Origin: a virus
Length of the DNA: 64,000 nucleotides
Strand: one strand, 5' to 3'
Virus record (IMG/VR): IMGVR_UViG_3300007712_000002
Coordinates: 1 to 64,000 of that record
Both the position numbers and the translations under genes were made by a program. This document shows, piece by piece, positions 22,594 to 30,693 of this stretch. Positions within the stretch are counted from its first letter, which is position 1. The number at the start of each line of letters is the position of its first letter. Below the pieces are notes generated by a model. The model was given only the letters and a program-made list of their open reading frames with translations. It did not search any database and was not told the origin of the DNA.

Positions 22594-25251
22594 ATGGCAA
22601 GTTCAATTGAGCATATTTCAGAACAGATATTCAAAATCATTAAGGGTTTTGGTCACGATATTGTATTGTTCACAGAAAGCGGCAAAAAGGTTGTAGATCC
22701 ATCTGAAGCCCGCCGCTTCTATGCTAAGGATATCCAGATGATGGTTAACTTTGTTGCTGATGAATCATCTAATGAAATTGTTGTTAATTTGTCCAAGGAC
22801 ACAGAACCCAAGGACATCGCAGCAATGCTCAAGGGACTACGTAACCTAGCCAATCGTTATATTATTGAATACACAGTTAAGACATTTGGCAAATCAATTG
22901 GACCCAAGGATTTCGCATACATGGCAAAAAACAAGGTAGAAGAAGCAGCAAAACCGCTGGGTGGAAAATTCAAAGTAGGACAACGTGTTCTTCCAAGCAA
23001 AAGTAGCAGCAATGTAATGACAATCACTGGTTTTGACCGCGTTGAATATATGGGTAAAATGAAAACATTTGCTGACGGGAAAGATGACAAAGGAAGAACA
23101 ATGCGCCGCCCGTTAAACACATTGATTCCTGTAGATGAATCAGTAAATGAAGCACGAGAGATGACGCGAGCAGCAGTCATGAAAAAGATTCGCGATGGAG
23201 AATGGGAAGCAACGCAGGATGTCAAGCCAGGCAAGCACTGTGAGATTCGCAATACTACAAATGGAAAGAAGATGCAGATCATGGTTAAAGAACACACAGG
23301 CACTCAGCAATCATTTGATCTAAAGGGTGGTTCGGCTATTCATCCAAGCTGGCAGGTATATTTCAAAGGAAAAGCAAGTATTGGAAATCCCAAGACTTGG
23401 GCGGCAGAGCTCTATAAGGAACATAAAGGTGAGCCAATCACTCGTGCAACAATTAAAAAGAAGTGGAAGGAAAATGAAGAACTTAGTTTTTCAGATCGTC
23501 TTTTGTTCAAGCCAAATTATGATGCAATCCTATCCTACTATGAAATGATTCATGATGGACAACCAGATCCATCACGGGTCAAGGAGAATGTGAAAATGGA
23601 AGATATTAAACCAGGCCAGAATTGTGAAATCCGCGACGCAAAAAACAATAAGAGGGTTAAGGTTATGACTAAAGAATCAAGTTGGGGTGGTGCACAAGCC
23701 GAAGGCACTGTAAAGAAATTGAAGGATGGCGGCTGGTGGGCAAAAAACCAAGAAGGCACGATGAAAACATTCAAAGACCATGTTCACGCCAAAAGGTTTG
23801 CTAAGACAGGTGATCCTGAAAATGCACCAGACCGTGTTGATGAGACAGATCAATTAAATGAATTGACACCACGACAGAAAGCTATGAAGCAAGGTGCAAT
23901 TACGGATCCTGTATGGAGAAATAATCCTCATGCCGGTTCATATCCAGCTACTGCTGGTCGTATCCGCAGGGGCGATCCGAAAGATCAAGATGAGAGATCA
24001 CAAAAACGTGCTGCTCAGGTATTGAAAACAAAAGGTTCAACAGCACCATATAATCATGGAGTTGACGCCGGCGATAAGCTAAGGCAAAAACGATACAAGG
24101 CTGATCAGAAAACATACATGAATTTTGATAAACGAATAAGAGATGTAAAAGGACCCGGATCAGATGCAGATCGTGCAGAAAACAGAGGGTTTACACGAAG
24201 ATTTAAGAAAAAACGAGATCTTGATGGGGTTGATCCTACAGCCAGACCAGTTGGCAAGTTGCCTGAATCAGTTAGTGAGGGCTTCAGCGGCTGGCACGGA
24301 TCAGCACGTAAAAGCGTTAACGAACTAGGAGACGCTCGTCTCATTGTTCGTCATAAGCGCAATGTAGATGAAGAAAAGCGTGGCGCAAGAACACGGCAGA
24401 TCGAAAGCATCTTCATTGAAAATAGTGAAGGCGAACGTTTCAAGTTTCCAAGCAACAATATCACCGCTGCAAAAGCCATGGCCCGCCATGTTAAGGAAGG
24501 CGGTACGCCGTTTGATGACTTTGGACAGCACATTTACGAAACAATGGAAGAGCTCAATCAGCTCAAGAAGTTCAATCGTAAAAATCGTCGAAATGACTTT
24601 TTTGAAGACCAACAGATAGGCGAAGAAATCACATCACGTATCAGTGGTTTGCGCAATAACCTCAAGAAGATGGCTAACCCAACTGGTTACAAGACACAAC
24701 TGGAAAGCTTCACAACGGAAAAAAGCGAAGTGCCGCAAGAGCGTATTGACGAACTCAAAAGTGAAACCACAATGACATATTTTGATGAAAGCATCGCAGA
24801 CAGTCTTCCTTATGTTGCACGGGTTATTGAAACATACCGCAATCGTCAAGAACTAGAGCAGCAGGTTGTATCACTTGCGCGTTATGTAATGAAAAACAAA
24901 GACGACATTTACTTCAATCGTGAGGTTGATTTTGATGATCCAGAATCACCAACCAACCAGAGATTCAACGACCCAGCAACTGAAGTCGCAGCAATGGTAG
25001 ACTTTTTGGCGCCAGCCGTCAAGGATGATGAACTCAGCAACATGATGATGAAAGTATCAGATGCAGTTCATGATCTTGGTGGAAAATACATCAACATGGC
25101 CATGCAGGCAATCAACGTTATCAAGCGCGCCGGTCAAGTTGACGAGCAACAGCTTGAGTCTGATAGTGAAAATGTTTACGAGACTGAGCTTGATGCTATC
25201 AACGAGACTTTGAACCGTTACAGTGATACTCGCAAACTCTTCGGCGCATGA
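22594..25251 (+). CDS. Large multi-segment protein, possible head cargo precursor, 885 aa
   Basis: No known enzyme domain. The N-terminal 110 residues form a compact alpha/beta domain (I-V-L-F-T-E-S-G-K-K-V...F-G-K-S-I-G-P-K-D-F-A-Y-M). Two internal repeats near residues 208 and 340 share the pattern K-P-G-(K/Q)-(H/N)-C-E-I-R-(N/D). Basic Gln/Lys/Arg-rich linkers follow, and a long helical C-terminus. (L/I/V)-x-E sites separate segments (V-N-E, L-N-E, V-S-E), so the prohead protease could cut it. Transcribed from a late promoter with the start at +1. A virion or internal-head role is inferred. Confidence 0.6.
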   Translation: MASSIEHISEQIFKIIKGFGHDIVLFTESGKKVVDPSEARRFYAKDIQMMVNFVADESSNEIVVNLSKDTEPKDIAAMLKGLRNLANRYIIEYTVKTFGKSIGPKDFAYMAKNKVEEAAKPLGGKFKVGQRVLPSKSSSNVMTITGFDRVEYMGKMKTFADGKDDKGRTMRRPLNTLIPVDESVNEAREMTRAAVMKKIRDGEWEATQDVKPGKHCEIRNTTNGKKMQIMVKEHTGTQQSFDLKGGSAIHPSWQVYFKGKASIGNPKTWAAELYKEHKGEPITRATIKKKWKENEELSFSDRLLFKPNYDAILSYYEMIHDGQPDPSRVKENVKMEDIKPGQNCEIRDAKNNKRVKVMTKESSWGGAQAEGTVKKLKDGGWWAKNQEGTMKTFKDHVHAKRFAKTGDPENAPDRVDETDQLNELTPRQKAMKQGAITDPVWRNNPHAGSYPATAGRIRRGDPKDQDERSQKRAAQVLKTKGSTAPYNHGVDAGDKLRQKRYKADQKTYMNFDKRIRDVKGPGSDADRAENRGFTRRFKKKRDLDGVDPTARPVGKLPESVSEGFSGWHGSARKSVNELGDARLIVRHKRNVDEEKRGARTRQIESIFIENSEGERFKFPSNNITAAKAMARHVKEGGTPFDDFGQHIYETMEELNQLKKFNRKNRRNDFFEDQQIGEEITSRISGLRNNLKKMANPTGYKTQLESFTTEKSEVPQERIDELKSETTMTYFDESIADSLPYVARVIETYRNRQELEQQVVSLARYVMKNKDDIYFNREVDFDDPESPTNQRFNDPATEVAAMVDFLAPAVKDDELSNMMMKVSDAVHDLGGKYINMAMQAINVIKRAGQVDEQQLESDSENVYETELDAINETLNRYSDTRKLFGA

Positions 25252-25907
25252 GACTACATCAAATAACTGAAGGCAGAGACGCACCCCTATATCATGGGGT
25301 GCGTTTCGATCATGCAGCAAAGCAACTAAAAGAAAATCGAATCGAAGGTAGAACAACTCAGAGATTCTGGCCTGGTGGTAGACGATTGAAAGACGATCAT
25401 CCTGAATATAAAGATAGCTTTTGGCTCAAAGGTGTTAGCCTTACACGCGACATCAATTATGCCAAGCATTGGGCAGATATCGTTTATGTTATAGATCAAA
25501 CAAAACTGTCACAACGTTACAAGATTATACCTTTCAACTGGGGCTATGCTAACGCTAAATCAAGAGGACAACATCACAAACGTGAACGTGAAGAATTTGT
25601 CGTGCTTGGTAAGATTTACAAAAGCCTTCATCAATTCATTGAAGATTATAATGACGAAAGAGATGCACTCTGGGACAAATATGATGAACTATTATATCGT
25701 GGTCAGAAAGAAGCCGCTGAAAAAATCAAACAGCAAATTCGCGATATGCCTAATGCAATGGATGCATGGCAAGGACCAGTCAAGACCAATATTGAACCGC
25801 TAGATCAATACCTACTAGAGATCCGTGCTGACAAAATTCATGATAGATTGAATGCTAAAAAGTTTGAGATTATCAAGTCTCATCCTAAGTTCGCAGGATT
25901 TTTCTGA
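25248..25907 (+). CDS. ADP-ribosyltransferase-like protein with Alt-type leader, 219 aa
   Basis: Starts M-R-L-H-Q-I-T-E-G-R, compatible with cleavage after I-T-E as in T4 Alt (M-E-L-I-T-E-L-F). Then L-Y-H-G at 14-17 (ART motif 1 H), G-V-S-L-T-R-D at 62-68 (the S-T-S-like strand) and R-E-R-E-E-F-V-V near 112-119 (motif 3 E). This order and spacing fit the H-S-E frame of ADP-ribosyltransferases. A helical C-terminal domain follows. T4 Alt is packaged in the head and modifies host RNA polymerase on entry; a similar role is inferred. The match is by motif only. Confidence 0.6.
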   Translation: MRLHQITEGRDAPLYHGVRFDHAAKQLKENRIEGRTTQRFWPGGRRLKDDHPEYKDSFWLKGVSLTRDINYAKHWADIVYVIDQTKLSQRYKIIPFNWGYANAKSRGQHHKREREEFVVLGKIYKSLHQFIEDYNDERDALWDKYDELLYRGQKEAAEKIKQQIRDMPNAMDAWQGPVKTNIEPLDQYLLEIRADKIHDRLNAKKFEIIKSHPKFAGFF

Positions 25908-25913
25908 TAAATA
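25906..25913 (+). promoter_or_regulatory. Late promoter (GATAAATA) upstream of gene 32
   Basis: GATAAATAA at the stop of the ART-like gene, about 140 bases before gene 32, in tandem with a sigma70-type promoter. Gene 32 would thus be readable early and late. Confidence 0.6.
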
Positions 25914-25938
25914 AATGTGCACGGAAATCAAAGAGTTA

Positions 25939-25967
25939 TTGACACTCAGTGGTTTTTTGTGTATATT
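25939..25967 (+). promoter_or_regulatory. Sigma70-type promoter for gene 32
   Basis: TTGACA (25939-25944), 17 bases, TATATT (25962-25967). The predicted leader is about 80 bases and contains the palindrome TTACCGGTAA (26016-26025) within outer arms AGCC/GGCT, a possible autoregulatory structure. Confidence 0.75.
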
Positions 25968-26054
25968 CAAGGAGTTAGCTTTAACTTGCTTGTCTCGAAA
26001 CTAACATGAGCCGGATTACCGGTAACAAACATAGGCTAATATAGGAGAAATACA

Positions 26055-27059
26055 ATGTCAACACTCGCAGAAATTCGTGCGAAACTGCTCGAGCAGGAGC
26101 AGAGTAAAGGTGGGAAAAAATTTGGTGGCGATAACCAGATATACCCACACTGGAACACCCCGGAAAATGAAACAAGCGTGATTCGTTTCCTCCCAGATGG
26201 AGATGACGATAACGATTTCTTCTGGCGCGAACGTCAGATGATCAATCTCACATTCAGTGGAATCAAAGGACAGGACGAAGCAAAGCCTGTCACTATCAAG
26301 GTTCCTTGTGTTGAGATGTGGAGTGGCATGAAGTGCCCTGTCCACGAAGAGATTCGTCCTTGGTTCAAGGACCCCAGCATGGAAGACATGGCTCGCAAGT
26401 ATTGGAAGAAGCGCAGTTATCTATACCAAGGTTTGGTCGTTAACAGTGCATTCACTGAAGAAGAAACACCGGAAAATCCCATCCGTCGTTTTGTCATTAG
26501 CACACAGATCCATAACATTATCAAGAGTGCTCTAATGGATCCAGACTTTGGCGATCATCTTCCAACTGATTATGATCAAGGTGTTGACTTCCGCATCACA
26601 AAGACCAAGAAGGGTCAGTATGCTGATTACACTACAAGCAACTGGGCACGTAAGGAACGTAGCCTAGATCAGGATGAGCGTGATGCTATCACAGAGCATG
26701 GACTGTTCAGCCTGAATGATTTCTTGCCCAAGCGTCCAACAGAAGAAGATCTAAACATCATCTTCCAGATGTTTGAAGCAAGCGTTGACGGAGAGCTCTA
26801 CGACCCAGAACGTTTCGCAGACTATTACCGTCCATACGGCATGGATGCACCCAATAGCGGAGCAAGCGACCGTGCCGCAAAAGCCTCTACGCCCAAAGCC
26901 GAACCTGCCGCGGCTAAAAGCGTGGAGACCCGAGCCGAAGATTCAGAGGAGGCCACAGCGGCAACAGCACCTGTGGAAACTCCAGAAGAATCTTCTGGCG
27001 GAGGCAAGCATGCGAAGGATATTCTCGCAGCCATCCGAGCTCGTAAAGAGGCCGGTTAA
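26055..27059 (+). CDS. 32: Single-stranded DNA-binding protein gp32, 334 aa
   Basis: Core OB-fold pattern of gp32. The N-terminal basic cooperativity segment is followed by V-I-R-F-L-P-D-G and a zinc-type segment with C85, C94 and H97 (C-x8-C-P-x-H). R-R-F-V-I-S and the Y-Y-R-P-Y-G-M-D end of the core come next. The C-terminal 60 residues are Ala/Glu-rich and acidic, as expected for the regulatory tail that contacts replication proteins. Coats ssDNA during replication and recombination. Long leader with possible structure, and a terminator after the gene, as in T4. Confidence 0.95.
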   Translation: MSTLAEIRAKLLEQEQSKGGKKFGGDNQIYPHWNTPENETSVIRFLPDGDDDNDFFWRERQMINLTFSGIKGQDEAKPVTIKVPCVEMWSGMKCPVHEEIRPWFKDPSMEDMARKYWKKRSYLYQGLVVNSAFTEEETPENPIRRFVISTQIHNIIKSALMDPDFGDHLPTDYDQGVDFRITKTKKGQYADYTTSNWARKERSLDQDERDAITEHGLFSLNDFLPKRPTEEDLNIIFQMFEASVDGELYDPERFADYYRPYGMDAPNSGASDRAAKASTPKAEPAAAKSVETRAEDSEEATAATAPVETPEESSGGGKHAKDILAAIRARKEAG

Positions 27060-27076
27060 TTTCACACTCAAACCCA

Positions 27077-27103
27077 GGACGGGCCATTAGGCCCGTCCAT
27101 TTT
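27077..27103 (+). terminator. Terminator after gene 32
   Basis: Arms GGACGGGCC and GGCCCGTCC (9 bases, perfect), loop ATTA, followed by ATTTT. Separates gene 32 from uvsX. Confidence 0.8.
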
Positions 27104-27122
27104 GCCAACTGAGGAGAAATAC

Positions 27123-28214
27123 ATGGCACGAGCATTTGATGTAAGCAAATTTAGAAAATCGATTACGAAAAGCGTTACGGGACTGAGTGTAGGCTTCCGT
27201 GACCCAAACACCTGGATTTCAACAGGTAATTACACACTTAACAAACTCATCAGCAATGATTTCCATAAAGGCGTTCCTCTCGGCAAGGTCACAATGCTTG
27301 CAGGTGAAAGCGGCGCTGGCAAGAGCTTTATTGCGGCTGGTAATCTAGTGCGTCACGCACAAGAGCAAGGCATTTATGTCGTGTTGATTGATAGTGAAAA
27401 CGCATTGGATGAAAGCTGGCTACATGCCCTTGGCGTGGACACTGACGAAAACAAGCTGCTCAAGCTTAACATGGCCATGATTGATGATGTTGCGAAAGTT
27501 ATCAGTGATTTTGTTAAGGATTACCGCGCTGAATATGGAGGAGTCGAAGACGAAGACCGACCCAAGATTCTATTTGTAGTAGACAGTTTGGGAATGTTGC
27601 TCACACCAACCGACATCAATCAGTTTGAAAAAGGTGACATGAAAGGTGACATGGGTCGCAAAGCACGCCAACTAAAAGCACTTGTTACTAACTGTGTCAA
27701 TATGTTTGGTGATCTTAACATCGGCATGGTGTGCACAAACCATACATATGCAAGTCAGGACATGTTTGATCCAGATGACAAGATCTCAGGTGGTAGTGGC
27801 ATGATTTATGCAGCTAGTATTGTGGTTGCTATCAAGAAGCTCAAACTCAAAGAAGACGCTGAAGGCAACAAGACAAGCAAAGTTCACGGCATCCGCGCAG
27901 CCTGTAAGGTTGTCAAAAGCCGTTACAGCAAACCATTTGAAAGTGTTCAAGTCAGGATACCTTGGGACACTGGCATGGATCCATACAGCGGCCTTGTTGA
28001 TTTCTTTGAAGCACATGACTTGCTCAAGAAAACTGGTAACAAGCTGGAATATATTAGCCCAGCCACTGGTGAAGTCACCAAGGAATTCCGTAAGCATTGG
28101 GAAGCCAATACTAACAGTTGCTTGGATGTGATCATGGAAGAATTCGACCAACATGAAATCAAGTTGGAAGACGATGATGATCAAGAGTTTGAAGATCAAT
28201 CAACAGAATCATAA
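27123..28214 (+). CDS. uvsX: UvsX RecA-like recombinase, 363 aa
   Basis: Walker A G-E-S-G-A-G-K-S at residues 61-68, I-D-S-E-N-A-L-D after it, Walker B I-L-F-V-V-D-S-L-G. The L1-type M-x-G-D-M-G-R-K-A-R-Q-L segment and V-C-T-N-H-T-Y follow. It forms presynaptic filaments for strand exchange. Start set at ATG 27123 (GAGGAGA ribosome site); a TTG frame from 27102 lies inside the preceding terminator tail. The C-terminus is acidic. Followed by a late promoter and then uvsY. Confidence 0.95.
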   Translation: MARAFDVSKFRKSITKSVTGLSVGFRDPNTWISTGNYTLNKLISNDFHKGVPLGKVTMLAGESGAGKSFIAAGNLVRHAQEQGIYVVLIDSENALDESWLHALGVDTDENKLLKLNMAMIDDVAKVISDFVKDYRAEYGGVEDEDRPKILFVVDSLGMLLTPTDINQFEKGDMKGDMGRKARQLKALVTNCVNMFGDLNIGMVCTNHTYASQDMFDPDDKISGGSGMIYAASIVVAIKKLKLKEDAEGNKTSKVHGIRAACKVVKSRYSKPFESVQVRIPWDTGMDPYSGLVDFFEAHDLLKKTGNKLEYISPATGEVTKEFRKHWEANTNSCLDVIMEEFDQHEIKLEDDDDQEFEDQSTES

Positions 28215-28216
28215 AA

Positions 28217-28224
28217 TATAAATA
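28217..28224 (+). promoter_or_regulatory. Late promoter (perfect TATAAATA)
   Basis: TATAAATAG just after the uvsX stop, 21 bases before the next ATG with an ATGAGGAA site. Confidence 0.75.
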
Positions 28225-28245
28225 GACCCGAAATGAGGAATAAAC

Positions 28246-28497
28246 ATGAGTCTACACACTACTGAAGTGGTTGCTCTAGTTGAACTTTGGTCTGGCATAA
28301 AAACCTATGTGCCAGTCAAAGATCAACGCAGCGCAGCGGAACACTTTATTACGTCTATTGACGAGGCGGGCCTTGTTGATCTCAGTGTCGCCGGGCCAGA
28401 ACTATATGGAGTCTGTGATACATTTGACAAGGCACTGCGAACATATGTTCAGGAAAATATGATTGAGGATCAAGACCACGAAGACTGGGATGAATAA
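28246..28497 (+). CDS. Hypothetical protein, 83 aa
   Basis: Small acidic protein (W-S-G-I-K-T-Y-V-P-V-K-D-Q-R-S-A-A-E-H-F). It lies between uvsX and uvsY, coupled to uvsY through TAATG, and is preceded by a late promoter. Such a gene at this position is plausible in cyanophage-type genomes; no function known. Confidence 0.55.
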   Translation: MSLHTTEVVALVELWSGIKTYVPVKDQRSAAEHFITSIDEAGLVDLSVAGPELYGVCDTFDKALRTYVQENMIEDQDHEDWDE

Positions 28498-28958
28498 TGT
28501 CTGGATGGTATAACAAAGTCAAGGACAACTTATCAAATATTGTCCCTGCAATCAGTTATTATGAAAAAGAGCTAGAGGAAGCCCGCAAGGAAACATTCTT
28601 GTCGGGTAACCTCGAAGCGAACAGCAAACGTATACCAGGTGATGTAGCTTATCGCTTTGCTCAGTTACAAGAGGTTGATGCTATCTTGGAATATCTCAAC
28701 ATCGAACTTCGCAAGATACATCGTGAGAAGTATCGCAAATATCTTGAGCACTATAACAAAGCACTCAGCAGCCGTGATGCTGACAAGTTTGCGGAAGGCG
28801 ACCAGGACTACATTGACATGGAGCACTTGGTCAATGAGTTTGCACTCGTCCGCAACAAATATCTAGCCATCATGAAGGGACTGGATAACAAAAGCTTCCA
28901 AATTAACAATATCACCAAGCTTCGCACGGCGGGCATGGAAGATATCAGTCTAGATTGA
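28497..28958 (+). CDS. uvsY: UvsY recombination mediator, 153 aa
   Basis: All-helical and rich in basic/acidic heptads. It has L-E-A-N-S-K-R-I-P-G-D-V-A-Y-R, then L-R-K-I-H-R-E-K-Y-R-K-Y-L-E-H-Y, F-A-E-G-D-Q-D-Y-I-D-M-E, and the ending I-N-N-I-T-K-L-R-T-A-G-M-E, the layout of T4-type UvsY (137 aa). It loads UvsX onto gp32-coated ssDNA. Follows uvsX with one small gene between. Its stop coincides with the -35 of the next early promoter. Confidence 0.8.
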   Translation: MSGWYNKVKDNLSNIVPAISYYEKELEEARKETFLSGNLEANSKRIPGDVAYRFAQLQEVDAILEYLNIELRKIHREKYRKYLEHYNKALSSRDADKFAEGDQDYIDMEHLVNEFALVRNKYLAIMKGLDNKSFQINNITKLRTAGMEDISLD

Positions 28959-28983
28959 CATGTTGGCGTCGTTCATGTATAGT
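28955..28983 (+). promoter_or_regulatory. Sigma70-type promoter (TTGACA-N17-TATAGT)
   Basis: TTGACA (28955-28960), 17 bases, TATAGT (28978-28983); predicted start about 20 bases before the GTG of the membrane protein gene. Confidence 0.75.
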
Positions 28984-29008
28984 CAATCAGAAAATAAAGG
29001 ATTCTAAC

Positions 29009-29245
29009 GTGGATAACCTTATCCAAACAATCATGTATCTGCTCATCGGATACCTTGTTGGCATTTGGCTGGCCGCGCCAGGCATTTTTTCCTGGACGGT
29101 GAGTGCAACACAGTGGGGCAACATCTTGGTCTACGTCTACATGTTGTTTTGGCCGTTCATACTTCTCTTCCACTTTGTCTTGTGGATCATCGCTATCGTG
29201 TTGATCTTCATCGTGGTTGCAATGATTTTGGAACGCTACTCCTAA
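29009..29245 (+). CDS. Small two-helix membrane protein, 78 aa
   Basis: GTG start at 29009 with AAAGG upstream, downstream of a strong promoter; a longer frame from 28955 lies across the promoter and is rejected. Two hydrophobic helices (about 7-27 and 36-72). No signal peptide or motif. Early expression suggests a superinfection-exclusion or host-membrane role, but this is speculation. Confidence 0.55.
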   Translation: MDNLIQTIMYLLIGYLVGIWLAAPGIFSWTVSATQWGNILVYVYMLFWPFILLFHFVLWIIAIVLIFIVVAMILERYS

Positions 29246-29262
29246 AAAAGTTGAAAGAGTGG

Positions 29263-29291
29263 TTGACAAACCAAGCTACCTTGCTTATATT
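29263..29291 (+). promoter_or_regulatory. Early promoter with TTGCTTA/TAAGCAA operator
   Basis: TTGACA (29263-29268), 17 bases, TATATT (29286-29291). Inverted repeat TTGCTTA (29281-29287) / TAAGCAA (29299-29305), then AAAGGAGAT. Nearly identical to the cassette at 8.6 kb. Confidence 0.8.
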
Positions 29292-29316
29292 GGTAAGGTA
29301 AGCAAAGGAGATGGAC

Positions 29317-29619
29317 ATGGCATCCAAAATTGAAATGCTCGCTGCACTGACTCCAGGTTGCAATACTGCGTCTAGCCAGCCTGCAACGATCAGCAGCCGA
29401 AAGTTTGATTTCGACAAGAGCAAGAACCTGTTCCTCGCCGAAGTCAGCGAACTCCAAATCCGCGAGATGGGCTGCTTCTACATTCGCAGTGCTCGCACTG
29501 GCGACACTCGTCTGTTCATGCTCCAGAAAGTGGAGCGTGACGCAAGTGGCGAGGACATTCTCGCCTTTCACTACATCAGCCCGGGACAAGGTCTCAGTGC
29601 TGTTGTGTTCAACGACTAA
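29317..29619 (+). CDS. Hypothetical early protein, 100 aa
   Basis: ATG at 29317 (M-A-S-K-I-E-M) is chosen over 29311, which is too close to AAAGGAG. It contains F-D-F-D-K-S-K-N-L-F-L-A-E-V-S-E-L and a T-R-L-F-M-L-Q-K-V segment. A mixed alpha/beta protein, not recognised. Controlled by the shared early operator. Confidence 0.55.
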   Translation: MASKIEMLAALTPGCNTASSQPATISSRKFDFDKSKNLFLAEVSELQIREMGCFYIRSARTGDTRLFMLQKVERDASGEDILAFHYISPGQGLSAVVFND

Positions 29620-29638
29620 ACCTCAAAAAGGAACTAAC

Positions 29639-29752
29639 ATGGATATCTTGATTGTTTTGGTAGCTTGCCCGCTTCTGGCGCTTGGAATTGGTTACCTCTA
29701 TGCACTGAAGATTGGTGCAGAACATCGTCCTGAATACGATAAAATTGCTTGA
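29639..29752 (+). CDS. Tiny membrane protein, 37 aa
   Basis: ATG after AAAAAGGAAC; the product is one hydrophobic helix (M-D-I-L-I-V-L-V-A-C-P-L-L-A-L-G-I-G-Y-L) and a short charged tail. A convincing ribosome site and close packing support it despite its size. No known family. Confidence 0.5.
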   Translation: MDILIVLVACPLLALGIGYLYALKIGAEHRPEYDKIA

Positions 29753-29778
29753 CGCCCCGGGGCGTCTCGCAGTATACT
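29749..29778 (+). promoter_or_regulatory. Sigma70-type promoter with palindrome in the spacer
   Basis: TTGACG (29749-29754), 18-base spacer, TATACT (29773-29778). The spacer overlaps a perfect palindrome GACGCCCCGGGGCGTC (29751-29766), a likely operator. Confidence 0.65.
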
Positions 29779-29816
29779 AACAACATTAGAAGTATTACAA
29801 ATCAGAAGGAAGTCCG

Positions 29817-30590
29817 ATGATTGGATATCGCCCTACAAAAGAAAAATATCCCCTGATGGAGGCACTTGCTGTCGCCGTTGCGATTGATCGCGAACAAGGC
29901 TTTATCAAGTCCAACCAGGGATACTACGATCAAGATACTGATCAGCGTGTTGATGACAACCGCACGGTTGCTCTCCGCACGTTGCGGGTTCGCCACGGCG
30001 CCAAACCACAGACCAATGGTGATGGTGTGGAACTTTATCGTGTCGAAACCACATCAGAAGATGAACAGAAGGCACAGGAAATCTTCAGCTACTTTGACCA
30101 GGTCTTGCTCATGGACAAGATGGCCGATAACCTTGTCAAGCATGGCCGTGACGGCCTGATCAATGACTACAATCTCCAGTTGAGCAGGATGTTTGACAAA
30201 GGTGAGATTGACGTTAACAAAGAGCTGGCTATGATTGTCAGCCTTCCCAACAGCCGTCGGATGGCCGACAAGCGCGACCAAATGGATGAGTTTCATGCCA
30301 GCCATAAAGCCAACGGCTACGTTGGTGATTTGCGTCAACGTATCAAGGTCGTGGCCCGGGTCATGGACGTCAAGTTTCTCCCCCGTCATCATATTCATCT
30401 TGCGACAGTTGTTACTGAAGATGAAAAGCTTATCAAGTTCTTCATGAACGAGAAGCTGGGTGATATGGCCCGCACGATCAATGGCAAGACTATTGAGATC
30501 ACGGGCACGGTCAAGAAGCAGGAAGTCAATGATTTTACTGGCTGCCAGGAAACAGTGATCAACCGTGTCAAGATCGGAGAAACCCAGTAA
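29817..30590 (+). CDS. Conserved-looking early protein, 257 aa
   Basis: No domain named. Helical N-terminal two thirds, then an OB-like C-terminal part (K-T-I-E-I-T-G-T-V-K-K-Q-E-V-N, then V-I-N-R-V-K-I-G) with a central V-K-F-L-P-R-H-H-I-H-L-A-T-V. The C-terminal strands resemble nucleic-acid-binding domains seen fused to other proteins, as an inference. Own promoter with a palindromic operator, and a terminator after it. Confidence 0.55.
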   Translation: MIGYRPTKEKYPLMEALAVAVAIDREQGFIKSNQGYYDQDTDQRVDDNRTVALRTLRVRHGAKPQTNGDGVELYRVETTSEDEQKAQEIFSYFDQVLLMDKMADNLVKHGRDGLINDYNLQLSRMFDKGEIDVNKELAMIVSLPNSRRMADKRDQMDEFHASHKANGYVGDLRQRIKVVARVMDVKFLPRHHIHLATVVTEDEKLIKFFMNEKLGDMARTINGKTIEITGTVKKQEVNDFTGCQETVINRVKIGETQ

Positions 30591-30608
30591 CCCACTGAAA
30601 ATAAAACA

Positions 30609-30640
30609 GACAAAGGCGCTCCAAGGGGCGCCTTTGTCAT
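30609..30640 (+). terminator. Terminator hairpin
   Basis: Arms GACAAAGGCGC and GCGCCTTTGTC (11 bases, perfect), eight-base loop, followed by ATT. Ends the 257-aa gene transcript; the next promoter starts at its edge. Confidence 0.7.
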
Positions 30641-30668
30641 TGACACTACCAATACCTTTTGCTAGATT
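30640..30668 (+). promoter_or_regulatory. Early promoter, partial operator cassette
   Basis: TTGACA (30640-30645), 17 bases, TAGATT (30663-30668). TTGCTA (30659-30664) / TAAGCAA (30676-30682) is a weaker copy of the operator, followed by AGGAGAT. Confidence 0.75.
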
Positions 30669-30693
30669 ACATGGGTAAGCAATAGGAGATAAA

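Noticed and set aside
25915-26004. Short frame (29 codons) beginning just after the late motif at 25906
   Set aside because: It runs through the gene 32 promoter and leader and has no ribosome site; the late motif is only one base from its ATG.
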